Source: Bacteroidota bacterium (GTDB taxonomy: Bacteria; Bacteroidota; Ignavibacteria; Ignavibacteriales; Melioribacteraceae). From it: a stretch of 64,000 bases of DNA. The notes under the pieces were generated by a model, which saw only the letters and a program-made list of their open reading frames with translations, searched no databases and was not told where the DNA came from. The translations under genes were made by a program, and so were the position numbers. How positions within the stretch are numbered: position 1 is the stretch's first letter; each line of letters begins with the position of its first letter. Positions 35,094-43,451 of the stretch are shown here, in pieces. Location: contig JAEWUC010000003.1 in NCBI GenBank assembly GCA_023397505.1, positions 496,001-560,000 on the forward strand. Direction: 5' to 3'.

Positions 35094-36305
35094 ATGAAAA
35101 TAAAATATTTTTATACCGCTCTTTCGGCTGCAATAATTTTATTCCTTTCAATTGCGGCTGTTGGTTCTGGCGGAACAGAAGAAAACAATAAAACAAATAA
35201 AGACATAATAAAATTCTCGCACGCAGTTCACTTTGAAGCAACAGATTGCGCTACTTGTCACGTCGGCGTAATGGAAAGCACTACATTAAATGACAGGGTT
35301 TTCCCAAATCACGATGTATGTTCTACATGCCATGATGTTGAAGAAGAAAACTCTTGTACAACATGTCATTACGAAGATGTGATGGCGCCGCTGATAAAGA
35401 AAAAATCCGAGTTGATATTCGATCATAAATATCATGTCGGTGAACAGAAACAAGAATGCATAACTTGCCATAAAGGTTTGGATGAAGTTGCCTATAGTTT
35501 CGAATCCAAAGCAGTTAATCCCCCGATGGCTTCTTGTTATACATGTCATAACGATAATACTATTGCTACAATTACAAACTGCGAATCATGTCATATATCG
35601 ACAACGAATCTTGTTCCTCAAGATCATAAACAAATCGGATTTTTTAGATCGCACAAATTCAATTCAATGGCAAATAACGCACAGTGCGAAATGTGTCACG
35701 ACAATAACTTCTGCGAATCTTGTCACGTTTCAACAACTATGTTAACCGAAAGCAACGGCGCAACTGATTTTTACACTCCGTATTCACCGCACAATTATGT
35801 TGATAACACAAAACAACAACAGCTTTCACGCGTTCATGATTTGAACTACAGATTTACACACGGAATAGATTTAAAAGGAAAAACAACAGATTGCCAAACA
35901 TGTCATCAAACAGAAACATTTTGCGCAGAATGTCACGATTCTCAAGGTGGAGATTTTGCATCCGAGGGAATGGTTCCGGCATCGCATAGAGCACCGGATT
36001 TTCTAACAATTGGCGTTGGAACAGGCGGCGGACAACATGCGATTCTCGCTAAGCGAGATATTGAAAGATGCGCTTCATGCCATGATGTTCAAGGAGCAGA
36101 TGCAAATTGTATTTTATGCCATGTTGATAACGATGGAGTGAAAGGAACAAACCCTAAAACCCACATGAGAACTTTTATGAGCAGTTCTGATAACGGCGAT
36201 TGGCACAGCGATATGAATTCTGTTTGTTACCAATGTCATACAGATGCAAATGCAAGACCAAACGGAATTAAAGGAATTGGTTTCTGCGGTTACTGTCATA
36301 ACTAA
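35094..36305 (+). CDS. 14-haem c-type cytochrome
   Basis: 403 residues. An N-terminal helix (about 8-24) is a signal peptide or anchor. Fourteen CxxCH motifs (CATCH, CSTCH, CTTCH, CITCH, CYTCH, CESCH, CEMCH, CESCH, CQTCH, CAECH, CASCH, CILCH, CYQCH, CGYCH) are spread over the whole chain with many extra histidines as distal ligands (SHAVHFE, FDHKYHVG, RSHKF). Such density means a molecular wire. The last motif stands one residue from the C terminus. Position after the beta-barrel gene suggests it sits inside or against the barrel, as MtrA does in Shewanella, but homology to MtrA is not claimed. Confidence 0.88.
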   Translation: MKIKYFYTALSAAIILFLSIAAVGSGGTEENNKTNKDIIKFSHAVHFEATDCATCHVGVMESTTLNDRVFPNHDVCSTCHDVEEENSCTTCHYEDVMAPLIKKKSELIFDHKYHVGEQKQECITCHKGLDEVAYSFESKAVNPPMASCYTCHNDNTIATITNCESCHISTTNLVPQDHKQIGFFRSHKFNSMANNAQCEMCHDNNFCESCHVSTTMLTESNGATDFYTPYSPHNYVDNTKQQQLSRVHDLNYRFTHGIDLKGKTTDCQTCHQTETFCAECHDSQGGDFASEGMVPASHRAPDFLTIGVGTGGGQHAILAKRDIERCASCHDVQGADANCILCHVDNDGVKGTNPKTHMRTFMSSSDNGDWHSDMNSVCYQCHTDANARPNGIKGIGFCGYCHN

Positions 36306-36324
36306 AATTTTATTCGGGTCAATT

Positions 36325-37341
36325 ATGAAATATCTTAAATACTATTTTTTAACGATCATTATTTCGAGTGCAGCTTTTTTTTCATGCAGTGAAATGAAGG
36401 ATGATATTACTCCTCCGGCAGAAATTAAAGTTCACGGCAGTGAAGTATTTCAAAAATCATCTCCCAAATTTCACGGCAAACAGCTTGTAAATGGAAATAT
36501 GGAAAGCTGTAAACAATGCCATGCTTCGGATTATTCCGGCGGGACAGCGAAAGCAAGCTGTGCATCCGGATGCCATTCAACTATTACGGTTCACTCTGCC
36601 AATATTATGAACCCAAATTCACCTGCATTTCATGGAAAATATATAGCGGACTTAAACTGGGATATGACGAATTGTAATCAATGCCACGGCAATGATTACG
36701 CGGGCGGAATCGTTAGCCCTTCATGTAATACATGTCATACACAAGCTGCTGGTCCTGAAGCATGCAATACATGTCACGGCGATTTTACAAAGCCAAATTC
36801 AGTTGCACCGCCGAGAGCATTAAATTCTGCAATCTCAACGGATGATCCGGGTGTCGGCGCACACCAACTTCATCTTAGCGGCATAACAATCGGTTCGAAT
36901 GTTCTCTGCAATGAATGTCATAAAATTCCGGGCGGTTTTAAAACTGCAGGACATATCGACGATTCACCTCGTGCGGAAGTAATTTTCAGCGGATTTGCTT
37001 CTCATCAAAACGCATCCGGTTCGTACAATTTCGCCGATAACAAATGTTCAAATACCTATTGCCATGGTAATTTTAAATTCAGCAAAGCCAACTCGCAGTA
37101 TCAAGAATACTTTACCGAGGATTTCATGGTTGGAAATAATTATTCACCAAAGTGGAATAAAGTTGACGGTACCGAAGCGGCATGCGGAACATGTCATGGT
37201 TTGCCGCCGAAAGGTCATCTTGAATTTGAACTTCGTTCTTGCGGTACATGCCATCAAGGTGTAGTTGATAATAGAGGAAATGTTATTGATCCGTTGAAAC
37301 ACATGAACGGAAAAATAAACGTCTTCAACGAAGAGTATTAA
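36325..37341 (+). CDS. Putative surface lipoprotein multihaem cytochrome, with CX3CH and CX4CH sites
   Basis: 338 residues from the ATG at 36325; the frame is open from 36244 but the upstream part overlaps the previous gene. A signal sequence ends in F-F-S-Cys21, a weak lipobox. There are seven CxxCH sites plus one CX3CH (CASGCH) and one CX4CH (CSNTYCH), nine possible haems. The FHGK...CKQCHASDYSGG repeats and the CX4CH site recall the Geobacter-type outer-surface cytochromes. If lipidated and exported it would be the outer terminus of the electron conduit. It is the last gene of the cluster and is followed directly by a terminator. Confidence 0.85.
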   Translation: MKYLKYYFLTIIISSAAFFSCSEMKDDITPPAEIKVHGSEVFQKSSPKFHGKQLVNGNMESCKQCHASDYSGGTAKASCASGCHSTITVHSANIMNPNSPAFHGKYIADLNWDMTNCNQCHGNDYAGGIVSPSCNTCHTQAAGPEACNTCHGDFTKPNSVAPPRALNSAISTDDPGVGAHQLHLSGITIGSNVLCNECHKIPGGFKTAGHIDDSPRAEVIFSGFASHQNASGSYNFADNKCSNTYCHGNFKFSKANSQYQEYFTEDFMVGNNYSPKWNKVDGTEAACGTCHGLPPKGHLEFELRSCGTCHQGVVDNRGNVIDPLKHMNGKINVFNEEY

Positions 37342-37360
37342 TTATTAGTTAATGATTTTA

Positions 37361-37385
37361 AGCCGCTCAGCGCGGCTTTTTTTTT
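37361..37385 (+). terminator. Rho-independent terminator of the cytochrome cluster
   Basis: AGCCGC (37361-37366) and GCGGCT (37372-37377) form a hairpin with a 5-nt loop, followed by eight T residues. It lies 19 bp after the stop of the last cytochrome gene. Confidence 0.9.
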
Positions 37386-37399
37386 GCTTAAATTTTATT

Positions 37400-37726
37400 G
37401 TTTGTTATAGTCAAACCGGTAAAGTTGATAAAGCAATTAATTATTTCTAAGAAATGATTAATGAGGATATGATTTTATTATTAATACCGATCCCATTAAA
37501 GATGATTGTCCCTGCCCTGAGTTAGTTTATGATTTCGAAAAAGATTTAACATAAACCAAGTTTCAACGGATTTTAATTTCATGCCCGGCATTATTTTGTT
37601 GTTTTGTGATGGAACAGCTCACCGGAGTATTTTATTAAAACACATGAATTGGACCCGACACGAAAGAATATAATAAAAATCATTGACCTTCTTAAAAATT
37701 ATATCCAATCAAAAAAAGCATCTTAA
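37400..37726 (+). pseudogene. Eroded coding remnant, family unknown
   Basis: Three plus-strand stretches look protein-coding but are broken by stops and frame changes: GKVDKAINYF-stop-EMINED, NTDPIKDDCPCPELVYDFEKDL, and KTHELDPTRKNIIKIIDLLKNYIQSKKAS in parts, ending with TAA at 37724-37726. They appear in order and would fit one decayed gene of at least 100 codons. The family is not recognised. From 37727 to 37878 nothing was seen except AT-rich DNA, presumably the promoter of the next gene. Confidence 0.4.
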
Positions 37727-37878
37727 ATTTTCACTTATAACTTATAATAATTTGGTGAATTTTATAAAAGTTGGATTACAAGCCATAATTAAGTTTTTAA
37801 CAATTTTAATTATAAAAAAATAAAAAAAATTTTTATTTTCACTTAGTAATTTTCAATAAAAACCACAGCCGAGAATAC

Positions 37879-38238
37879 ATGTTTATTGTAAGAAGAGATG
37901 CTAAAAATAATCGTCTTTATATTACTCTATCGGGAGTAATATCTTTAGCTGACGCACGTAAAATTCAGGAAGAAATGTTCAAAGAAGTTGCAGAACTTCA
38001 ACCTGGGTTTGATATAATTAACGATATGTCGAAATTCATTCGCGGAGAAGACGCTGCTGGTGTTATTCTTCAAAACATCATTTCTCATTTGTCAGAGAAA
38101 AAGGCGCGGCAAATTATAAGAATTGTTGGACCTTCGAAAACCGGTTTGACTCAGTTTGCTAAAAACACAATGACGGACAGCATTGAAATTAAATATGTGC
38201 CTACATTGAAAGAAGCTGAAAATCTTCTTAATCATTAA
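37879..38238 (+). CDS. Small STAS-like or hypothetical protein
   Basis: 119 residues, no signal peptide or membrane helix. The order beta (FIVRRDAKNNRLYITLSGVI) - helix (SLADARKIQEEMFKEVAEL) - beta (FDIINDMSKF) - helix - beta (ARQIIRIVG) - helix - beta (IEIKYVPT) is that of STAS/SpoIIAA-type folds. No phospho-serine site can be pointed out with confidence. It stands alone between the cytochrome cluster terminator and the haem operon. A regulatory or anti-anti-sigma-like role is possible but unproven. Confidence 0.6.
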   Translation: MFIVRRDAKNNRLYITLSGVISLADARKIQEEMFKEVAELQPGFDIINDMSKFIRGEDAAGVILQNIISHLSEKKARQIIRIVGPSKTGLTQFAKNTMTDSIEIKYVPTLKEAENLLNH

Positions 38239-38468
38239 ATCTATTTTCTTCAAGTTGGGTGAAATTTCTTTTACTTTTTAAAATTGTCTTAGTATCAAGA
38301 AATTTTTTCCATCTTTTTTAGAAGTGGAAATACTTCGGCATAAATCACTTTTCAGACTCGTTTTATCCCTAAAAAACATGCGTATTTGAGGCGGGAATTT
38401 CCTAATTTTTAGCCCTAAATAATACCAAATGGCATAATATTGGTTGTTAGTAAAATATCGAAAATAAT

Positions 38469-39293
38469 ATGACAGCGACATTACAAATATTGAATATAAT
38501 ACTCCCATTTTTATACGCGGTTACACTCGGAGTTTATCTTTATGATTTTTTTCAAGAGAAGAAATCTCTGTCAAACTCGAAGCGGATTTTTCTATTCTTT
38601 ACATTACTTACACACTGCTTTTATTTAATGATAAGAACTATCGAGTTTGATCATACGCCGATTACAAGCAAGTTTGAGATTTTTTCATTACTCGCTTGTA
38701 CAATTGCGTTTTCATATTTCCTCTTGGAATTGCTTACGGATATTCGCGGAACAGGCGCTTTTATAATTTTATTTTCTCTAATCTTCCAAACAGTTTCTTC
38801 AATATTTATTTCTCACGATTATATTGTGCCCGAGATTTTAAGAAACCGTTTGCTCGGCATTCATGTTATCAGCGCAATATTCGGCTATTCCGGCATTACA
38901 ATTTCAGCGGTGTATGGAATTTTATTTTTACTTCTTTATAAAAATCTTAAATCAAACAAATTCGGCCTGATTTTTAATAAGCTCCCCAACCTAGAGATTT
39001 TAGAGAAGCTTAGTTTTCATTCTCTTGTTATCGGGTTTATTTTGATAACCGTAGCAATTATTATTGGTATTGTCTGGCTGCCCTCTGCATTTCCAAATTA
39101 TAGTTTTACAGATCCCAAGTTAGTTAGCACTGCATTTGTGTGGATTGTTTACGGCGCCGGAATACTCGCAAAAATACTCGGCAACTGGTACGGTAAAAAA
39201 ATTATTATTTTTTCTTTATGCGGATTTGTACTGGCAATGTTATCATTAATTCTTACTAGCACCCTTGCCAATACATTCCATGCATTTTATTGA
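38469..39293 (+). CDS. hemX: HemX/CcsA-type membrane protein at the head of the haem operon
   Basis: 274 residues with about eight membrane helices and a conserved short segment FTDPKLVSTAFVWIVYG. That segment corresponds to the tryptophan-rich WWD region of CcsA-type haem handlers, but here it lacks the Trp cluster. Histidines in LLTHC, LLGIHVISAIFGYSG and LSFHSL could bind haem. In other bacteria a protein of this type (HemX) is encoded just before hemA and lowers HemA levels; a haem-handling role in cytochrome c assembly is the alternative. Its stop overlaps the possible TTG start of hemA. Confidence 0.75.
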   Translation: MTATLQILNIILPFLYAVTLGVYLYDFFQEKKSLSNSKRIFLFFTLLTHCFYLMIRTIEFDHTPITSKFEIFSLLACTIAFSYFLLELLTDIRGTGAFIILFSLIFQTVSSIFISHDYIVPEILRNRLLGIHVISAIFGYSGITISAVYGILFLLLYKNLKSNKFGLIFNKLPNLEILEKLSFHSLVIGFILITVAIIIGIVWLPSAFPNYSFTDPKLVSTAFVWIVYGAGILAKILGNWYGKKIIIFSLCGFVLAMLSLILTSTLANTFHAFY

Positions 39294-39307
39294 AAGCACT
39301 GAATACG

Positions 39308-40612
39308 ATGAATTTATTAGGCGTCACAATAAATCATAAAACCGCTCCCGTAGAACTTCGGGAAGCTCTTCACTTAAGTAGAAATGAAATAGTTGAATTA
39401 ATTCCCATGCTGAAAAAATATTTCTCCGAGGGAGTTATTATTTCAACTTGCAATAGAACCGAAATTTTTGTGCTTCCCAAAGATTTTACTCTCGATGCTA
39501 ATTTGATTATCAATTTGCTTCTTGAATTCAAACCTGTCAAAAATATTAGATCAGATAATTTCGGAAAATATTTTTCATGCGGCGCTATTAAACACTTATT
39601 CACCGTCGCTTCTGGAATCGATTCTCTTATTATAGGTGATAGCCAAATACTCGGACAGGTAAAAGAATCTTTCGATATTTCGGAAGACATGCAGTTCTCC
39701 GGCACATTATTAAAAAGAGTTTTTGATACTTCAATAAAAGTTGGTAAACGTGCAATTAAAGAAACTGCTATCGGCGAGGGCGCCGTAACAGTAAGTTATG
39801 CCGCTGTTCAAGTAGTAGAAAAGATTTTTGCAAATCTCGATAAAAAATCAGCCCTAGTTATCGGTGCGGGAGAAACAGGCGAACTTGCCGCCGTGCATTT
39901 GCGCGATAAAGGTGTTGGTAAAATTTCAATTGCTAATCGTACAATTGAAAGAGCTAAAACACTTGCCGAAAAAGTTCACGGTGAAATTATTCCTTTTCAA
40001 TTTTTAAATGAACATCTCCATAATTTTGATATAATTATAAGCGCAACAAGTTCGCAAAACTTTATAATATCGTTAAATGATTTTACGAGTTCAATGAAAA
40101 GAAGAAAAGGTTCTTCTGTTGTTTTGATGGATATTGCAGTTCCGCGCGATATAGATCCGCTGGTTCGTAAAATCGATAATGTTTTTTACCACGATATGGA
40201 TTCGTTGAAAATTATTGTCGATCAAAACATGCAGAAACGTAAATCCGAAATTCCCGCTGTAGAAAAAATAATTCTTGAGGAAATGACTAATTATTTCGGC
40301 TGGCTGAATGCACTTGAAATTGTGCCGACTATTAAATCATTACGTGAATTTGTTGAGGATATTAGAAACGATGAATTAGAGAAAATAAAAAATAAACTTT
40401 GCCGGGAAGACGTTTCGAAAATAGAGGATATGACGCGAAGAATGATCGGCAGGATTTTACACAACCCTACAATTCGTTTGCGGGAGCTTGCTGAATCGGG
40501 TGTTAATATACAAGAATTAACTACAAACACACTTGTTTTAAAAGAACTTTTCGCTCTCGACAAAGAGCATTCAAACGGTGAAAGTAAAAATCATTCAAAG
40601 GAAGAGGATTGA
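39308..40612 (+). CDS. hemA: Glutamyl-tRNA reductase
   Basis: 434 residues from the ATG at 39308, which yields the family N terminus MNLLGVTINHKTAPVELRE; a TTG at 39290 overlapping the hemX-like stop (TTGA) is the alternative. It reduces glutamyl-tRNA to glutamate-1-semialdehyde, the committed step of C5 haem synthesis. The catalytic Cys is in STCNRTE (about residue 48), the substrate site in the GIDSLIIGDSQILGQVK region, and the NADPH domain has GAGETGELAAVHL. The C-terminal dimerisation domain is complete. The gene overlaps hemC by four bases. Confidence 0.96.
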   Translation: MNLLGVTINHKTAPVELREALHLSRNEIVELIPMLKKYFSEGVIISTCNRTEIFVLPKDFTLDANLIINLLLEFKPVKNIRSDNFGKYFSCGAIKHLFTVASGIDSLIIGDSQILGQVKESFDISEDMQFSGTLLKRVFDTSIKVGKRAIKETAIGEGAVTVSYAAVQVVEKIFANLDKKSALVIGAGETGELAAVHLRDKGVGKISIANRTIERAKTLAEKVHGEIIPFQFLNEHLHNFDIIISATSSQNFIISLNDFTSSMKRRKGSSVVLMDIAVPRDIDPLVRKIDNVFYHDMDSLKIIVDQNMQKRKSEIPAVEKIILEEMTNYFGWLNALEIVPTIKSLREFVEDIRNDELEKIKNKLCREDVSKIEDMTRRMIGRILHNPTIRLRELAESGVNIQELTTNTLVLKELFALDKEHSNGESKNHSKEED

Positions 40613-41541
40613 AAAAACAAAAACTTGTAATCGGTTCACGGGGCAGCGAACTTGCGCTTTGGCAGGCAACGTTTTTAAAAAAAGAACTTGAGAAGAAAAA
40701 CAAGAATCTTTCAGTTGAAATAAAAATCATCAACACAAAAGGTGATAAAATTCTCGATGTTGCTTTATCTAAAATCGGCGACAAAGGTTTATTCACAAAA
40801 GAATTGGAAGTGGAATTACTAAGCGGAAATATTGATATCGCAGTTCACAGCTTAAAAGATTTGCAGACGGAAATTCCACATGGATTAAAATTAGCTGCGG
40901 TTACAAAACGTCATCCCGTAGAAGATGTTTTGATCGCGAGAAAGAAAGGAACAACAATAAAAAATCTTCGGGAAGGTGCTGTAGTTGCAACGGGTTCTTT
41001 AAGAAGAAGATCACAGCTTCTGCATTTACGTCCGGATATTAAAATTGAAGAGCTACGCGGCAATGTTCCTACAAGAATAAAAAAATTCAAAGAGTCAAAG
41101 TGGGATGCAATAATTCTCGCCCGCGCAGGAGTTGAAAGATTAAAGCTCGACAAAAATATTTCTTCATTTATAACTGTTGATGAAATTTTACCGGCAGTGG
41201 GACAAGGGGCGCTCGGTATAGAAATTCGCGAAGATAATTTGTTCGCCGAAAAATGCTTAAAAAATATTCACGATGAAAAAACATTTGTCGCCGTTCGTGC
41301 GGAACGAGCTTTGTTAAAAACAATGGAAGGCGGATGCCAGGTTCCAATCGGGGCGTTTGCACAAGAAAAACCAAGCGGATTATATCTTGACGCTGTTGTC
41401 GGCTCAATAGATGGTTCAATTACTTTTAGAAAAAAAATGCGTGGCTCAAAATCAAATCCCGAAGAACTTGGTCAGCAGCTTGCTAAGGATTTATTAAAAG
41501 CCGGCGCTTCGAAAATTTTAAAAGAAATTTACCGGGGTTAG
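40609..41541 (+). CDS. hemC: Porphobilinogen deaminase (hydroxymethylbilane synthase)
   Basis: 310 residues from a TTG that overlaps the hemA stop (TTGA), with GGAAGAGG ahead. It polymerises four porphobilinogens into hydroxymethylbilane. The N terminus GSRGSELALWQ, the arginine-rich RRRSQLLHLRPD, the RGNVPTRIKK segment and the cofactor-attachment Cys in EGGCQVPIGAFA are all present. The length is normal for the family. It is cytoplasmic and translationally coupled to hemA. Confidence 0.96.
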   Translation: MKKQKLVIGSRGSELALWQATFLKKELEKKNKNLSVEIKIINTKGDKILDVALSKIGDKGLFTKELEVELLSGNIDIAVHSLKDLQTEIPHGLKLAAVTKRHPVEDVLIARKKGTTIKNLREGAVVATGSLRRRSQLLHLRPDIKIEELRGNVPTRIKKFKESKWDAIILARAGVERLKLDKNISSFITVDEILPAVGQGALGIEIREDNLFAEKCLKNIHDEKTFVAVRAERALLKTMEGGCQVPIGAFAQEKPSGLYLDAVVGSIDGSITFRKKMRGSKSNPEELGQQLAKDLLKAGASKILKEIYRG

Positions 41542-41545
41542 TTTT

Positions 41546-42325
41546 TTGTTAGAGAACAAAAAAATACTAGTAACAAAAAATAAGGATAGTGCTGAAAAGT
41601 TTTTTTCGAATCTAAACGGTTACGGTGCTGAAATTGTTTATCTGCCGACAATAAAAATAATTTCTAAAATAGAAACAGAAGAAACTAAAAATGTTCTTCT
41701 AAAATCCTACAATTACGATTATTTGATTTTAACTTCGGGCAACGCTGCGGAAGTTTTTTATCAAGCAGTTCAAAAATATAATTTGGATTTGGCGTATTGT
41801 AAAATTGTAGTTGTTGGCAGCGGCACAGCAGATAAATGCCGTGGTCTTGGTTTTTATGTTCATATAATCCCGGAAGAATTTAGCGCGAAGGGATTGCTCA
41901 GAAAATTTTCTACATTTGACTTAACTGGTAAAAATATTTTAATACCTGGTTCCTCACTCTCGGGTGAAGATTTAAGATTTGGCTTAACCGAACTCGGAGC
42001 CAATGTAACATTCTTACCGATTTATGATGTTTTCGATATTAATGTTAATGAAATACAAAATGAACTAGCAAGTATTAGAACTAAAGCGCCGGATATTTTT
42101 GTTTTTACAAGCCCTTCATCATTTCAAAACTTTTTGAAGATTTTAGATGTTGTAAATGTTGAAACATATTTTGAAAATAAAATTATTTGCGCCATCGGCA
42201 CCACAACCGAATACGCGATAAGAGAGAATAATCTTGTTGTAAATATTGTACCCAATATTTTTTCTCTTGATGGAGTTGTTGATGCAATAAAAGAATATTA
42301 TAATTTAACAAACAACATAGCTTAA
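41546..42325 (+). CDS. hemD: Uroporphyrinogen-III synthase
   Basis: 259 residues from a TTG with CCGGGG ahead. It closes hydroxymethylbilane to uroporphyrinogen III with inversion of ring D. HemD sequences are poorly conserved. Support comes from the two-domain Rossmann-like pattern (NKKILVTKNKDSAEKF, VVVGSGTADKCRGLGF, ILIPGSSLSGEDLRFGL, FVFTSPSSFQNFL, ICAIGTTTEYAIREN) and from its position between hemC and hemE. It starts 4 bp after the hemC stop. Confidence 0.92.
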   Translation: MLENKKILVTKNKDSAEKFFSNLNGYGAEIVYLPTIKIISKIETEETKNVLLKSYNYDYLILTSGNAAEVFYQAVQKYNLDLAYCKIVVVGSGTADKCRGLGFYVHIIPEEFSAKGLLRKFSTFDLTGKNILIPGSSLSGEDLRFGLTELGANVTFLPIYDVFDINVNEIQNELASIRTKAPDIFVFTSPSSFQNFLKILDVVNVETYFENKIICAIGTTTEYAIRENNLVVNIVPNIFSLDGVVDAIKEYYNLTNNIA

Positions 42326-42333
42326 GCGGAGGA

Positions 42334-43377
42334 TTGTTGAATAAATTACAAAACGATTTGTTTTTAAGAGCATGTAAAAAGCAAAATGTAGAACGCACAC
42401 CGATATGGATTATGCGTCAAGCCGGACGTTATTTGCCGGAATACCGTGCCGTGCGCGAGAAATCGGATTTTATTACAATGTGCAAAACACCCGAACTTGC
42501 AGCCGAAGTTACTATTCAACCAGTAGATTTAATTGGCGTGGATGCAGCTATTATATTTTCTGATATACTTGTCATTCCCGAAGCAATGGGAATGAAACTC
42601 GAAATGATTGAAAGTAAAGGTCCAAAACTTTACGACGCAATTAGAAGTGCCGTTGATGTTGATAAATTGAAAACTATAGATCCGTACAAGGATTTAAAAT
42701 ATGTTCTCGATGCAGTAGCTTTAACAAAAAAAGAATTGAACGGGCGCGTTCCGTTGATCGGTTTTGCCGGTTCTCCCTGGACACTAATGACCTACATGGT
42801 AGAAGGCGGCGGCTCGAAAAGTTTTTCGGAAATTAAGAAGTTTGTTTACAACCAGCCGGGAGCTGCGCATAATCTATTAAATAAAATTTCAGATGCCGTC
42901 GCGGAATATTTATCTGCTAAAATTGAAGCCGGCGCCGATGCAGTGCAAATTTTTGATACTTGGGGCGGACTACTTTCACAGGATGATTTTAACGAGTTTT
43001 CGCTTAAGTATATCACAAAAATAATTTCCAAAATAAAACGCAAAGATGAACCTGTGATTGTTTTCGCAAAAGGCGTTCATCATAATTTGGATAAACTTTC
43101 ATCCTGCGGTGCCGATGTAATTGGTTTGGATTGGACAATGAACATAGGAGACGTGAGAAAACAAATCGGCAGCAAAGTTGCTCTGCAAGGAAATCTTGAT
43201 CCGACGGTTTTATATGGACCAAAAGAGAAAATAAAAAGTGAAGCTGTAAAAGTTTTACAATCTTACGGTAGTGGAAGCGGGCATATTTTTAATCTCGGGC
43301 ACGGTATATTGCCTGATGTTCCGCCTGAGAACGCTAAATATCTTGTTGATATTATTAAGCAAGTAAGTATGAAATAA
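42334..43377 (+). CDS. hemE: Uroporphyrinogen decarboxylase
   Basis: 347 residues. GGAGG at 42328-42332 is followed by TTG TTG; the second TTG (42337) has the better spacing, so the true start may be one codon in. It decarboxylates the four acetates of uroporphyrinogen III to coproporphyrinogen III. RTPIWIMRQAGRYLPEYR is the classic signature, and IIFSDILVIPEAMG supplies the active-site Asp region. GFAGSPWTLMTYMVEGGGSKSF and the C-terminal NLGHGILPDVPPEN also match. It is cytoplasmic and part of the same operon. Confidence 0.96.
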   Translation: MLNKLQNDLFLRACKKQNVERTPIWIMRQAGRYLPEYRAVREKSDFITMCKTPELAAEVTIQPVDLIGVDAAIIFSDILVIPEAMGMKLEMIESKGPKLYDAIRSAVDVDKLKTIDPYKDLKYVLDAVALTKKELNGRVPLIGFAGSPWTLMTYMVEGGGSKSFSEIKKFVYNQPGAAHNLLNKISDAVAEYLSAKIEAGADAVQIFDTWGGLLSQDDFNEFSLKYITKIISKIKRKDEPVIVFAKGVHHNLDKLSSCGADVIGLDWTMNIGDVRKQIGSKVALQGNLDPTVLYGPKEKIKSEAVKVLQSYGSGSGHIFNLGHGILPDVPPENAKYLVDIIKQVSMK

Positions 43378-43451
43378 ATTTTATTTCAGTGACTCGCGGG
43401 AAAGAATCAAAACATAGGTTTAAAATTTTTCAGCGGTTAAATGGAGTTTTT

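Noticed and set aside
30636..37341. Direct assignment as MtrCAB homologues
   Set aside because: Haem numbers, barrel size and gene order differ from the Shewanella system and no homology could be tested here.
37342..37878. tRNA or small RNA gene
   Set aside because: Apart from the terminator hairpin no cloverleaf or conserved structured RNA could be recognised.
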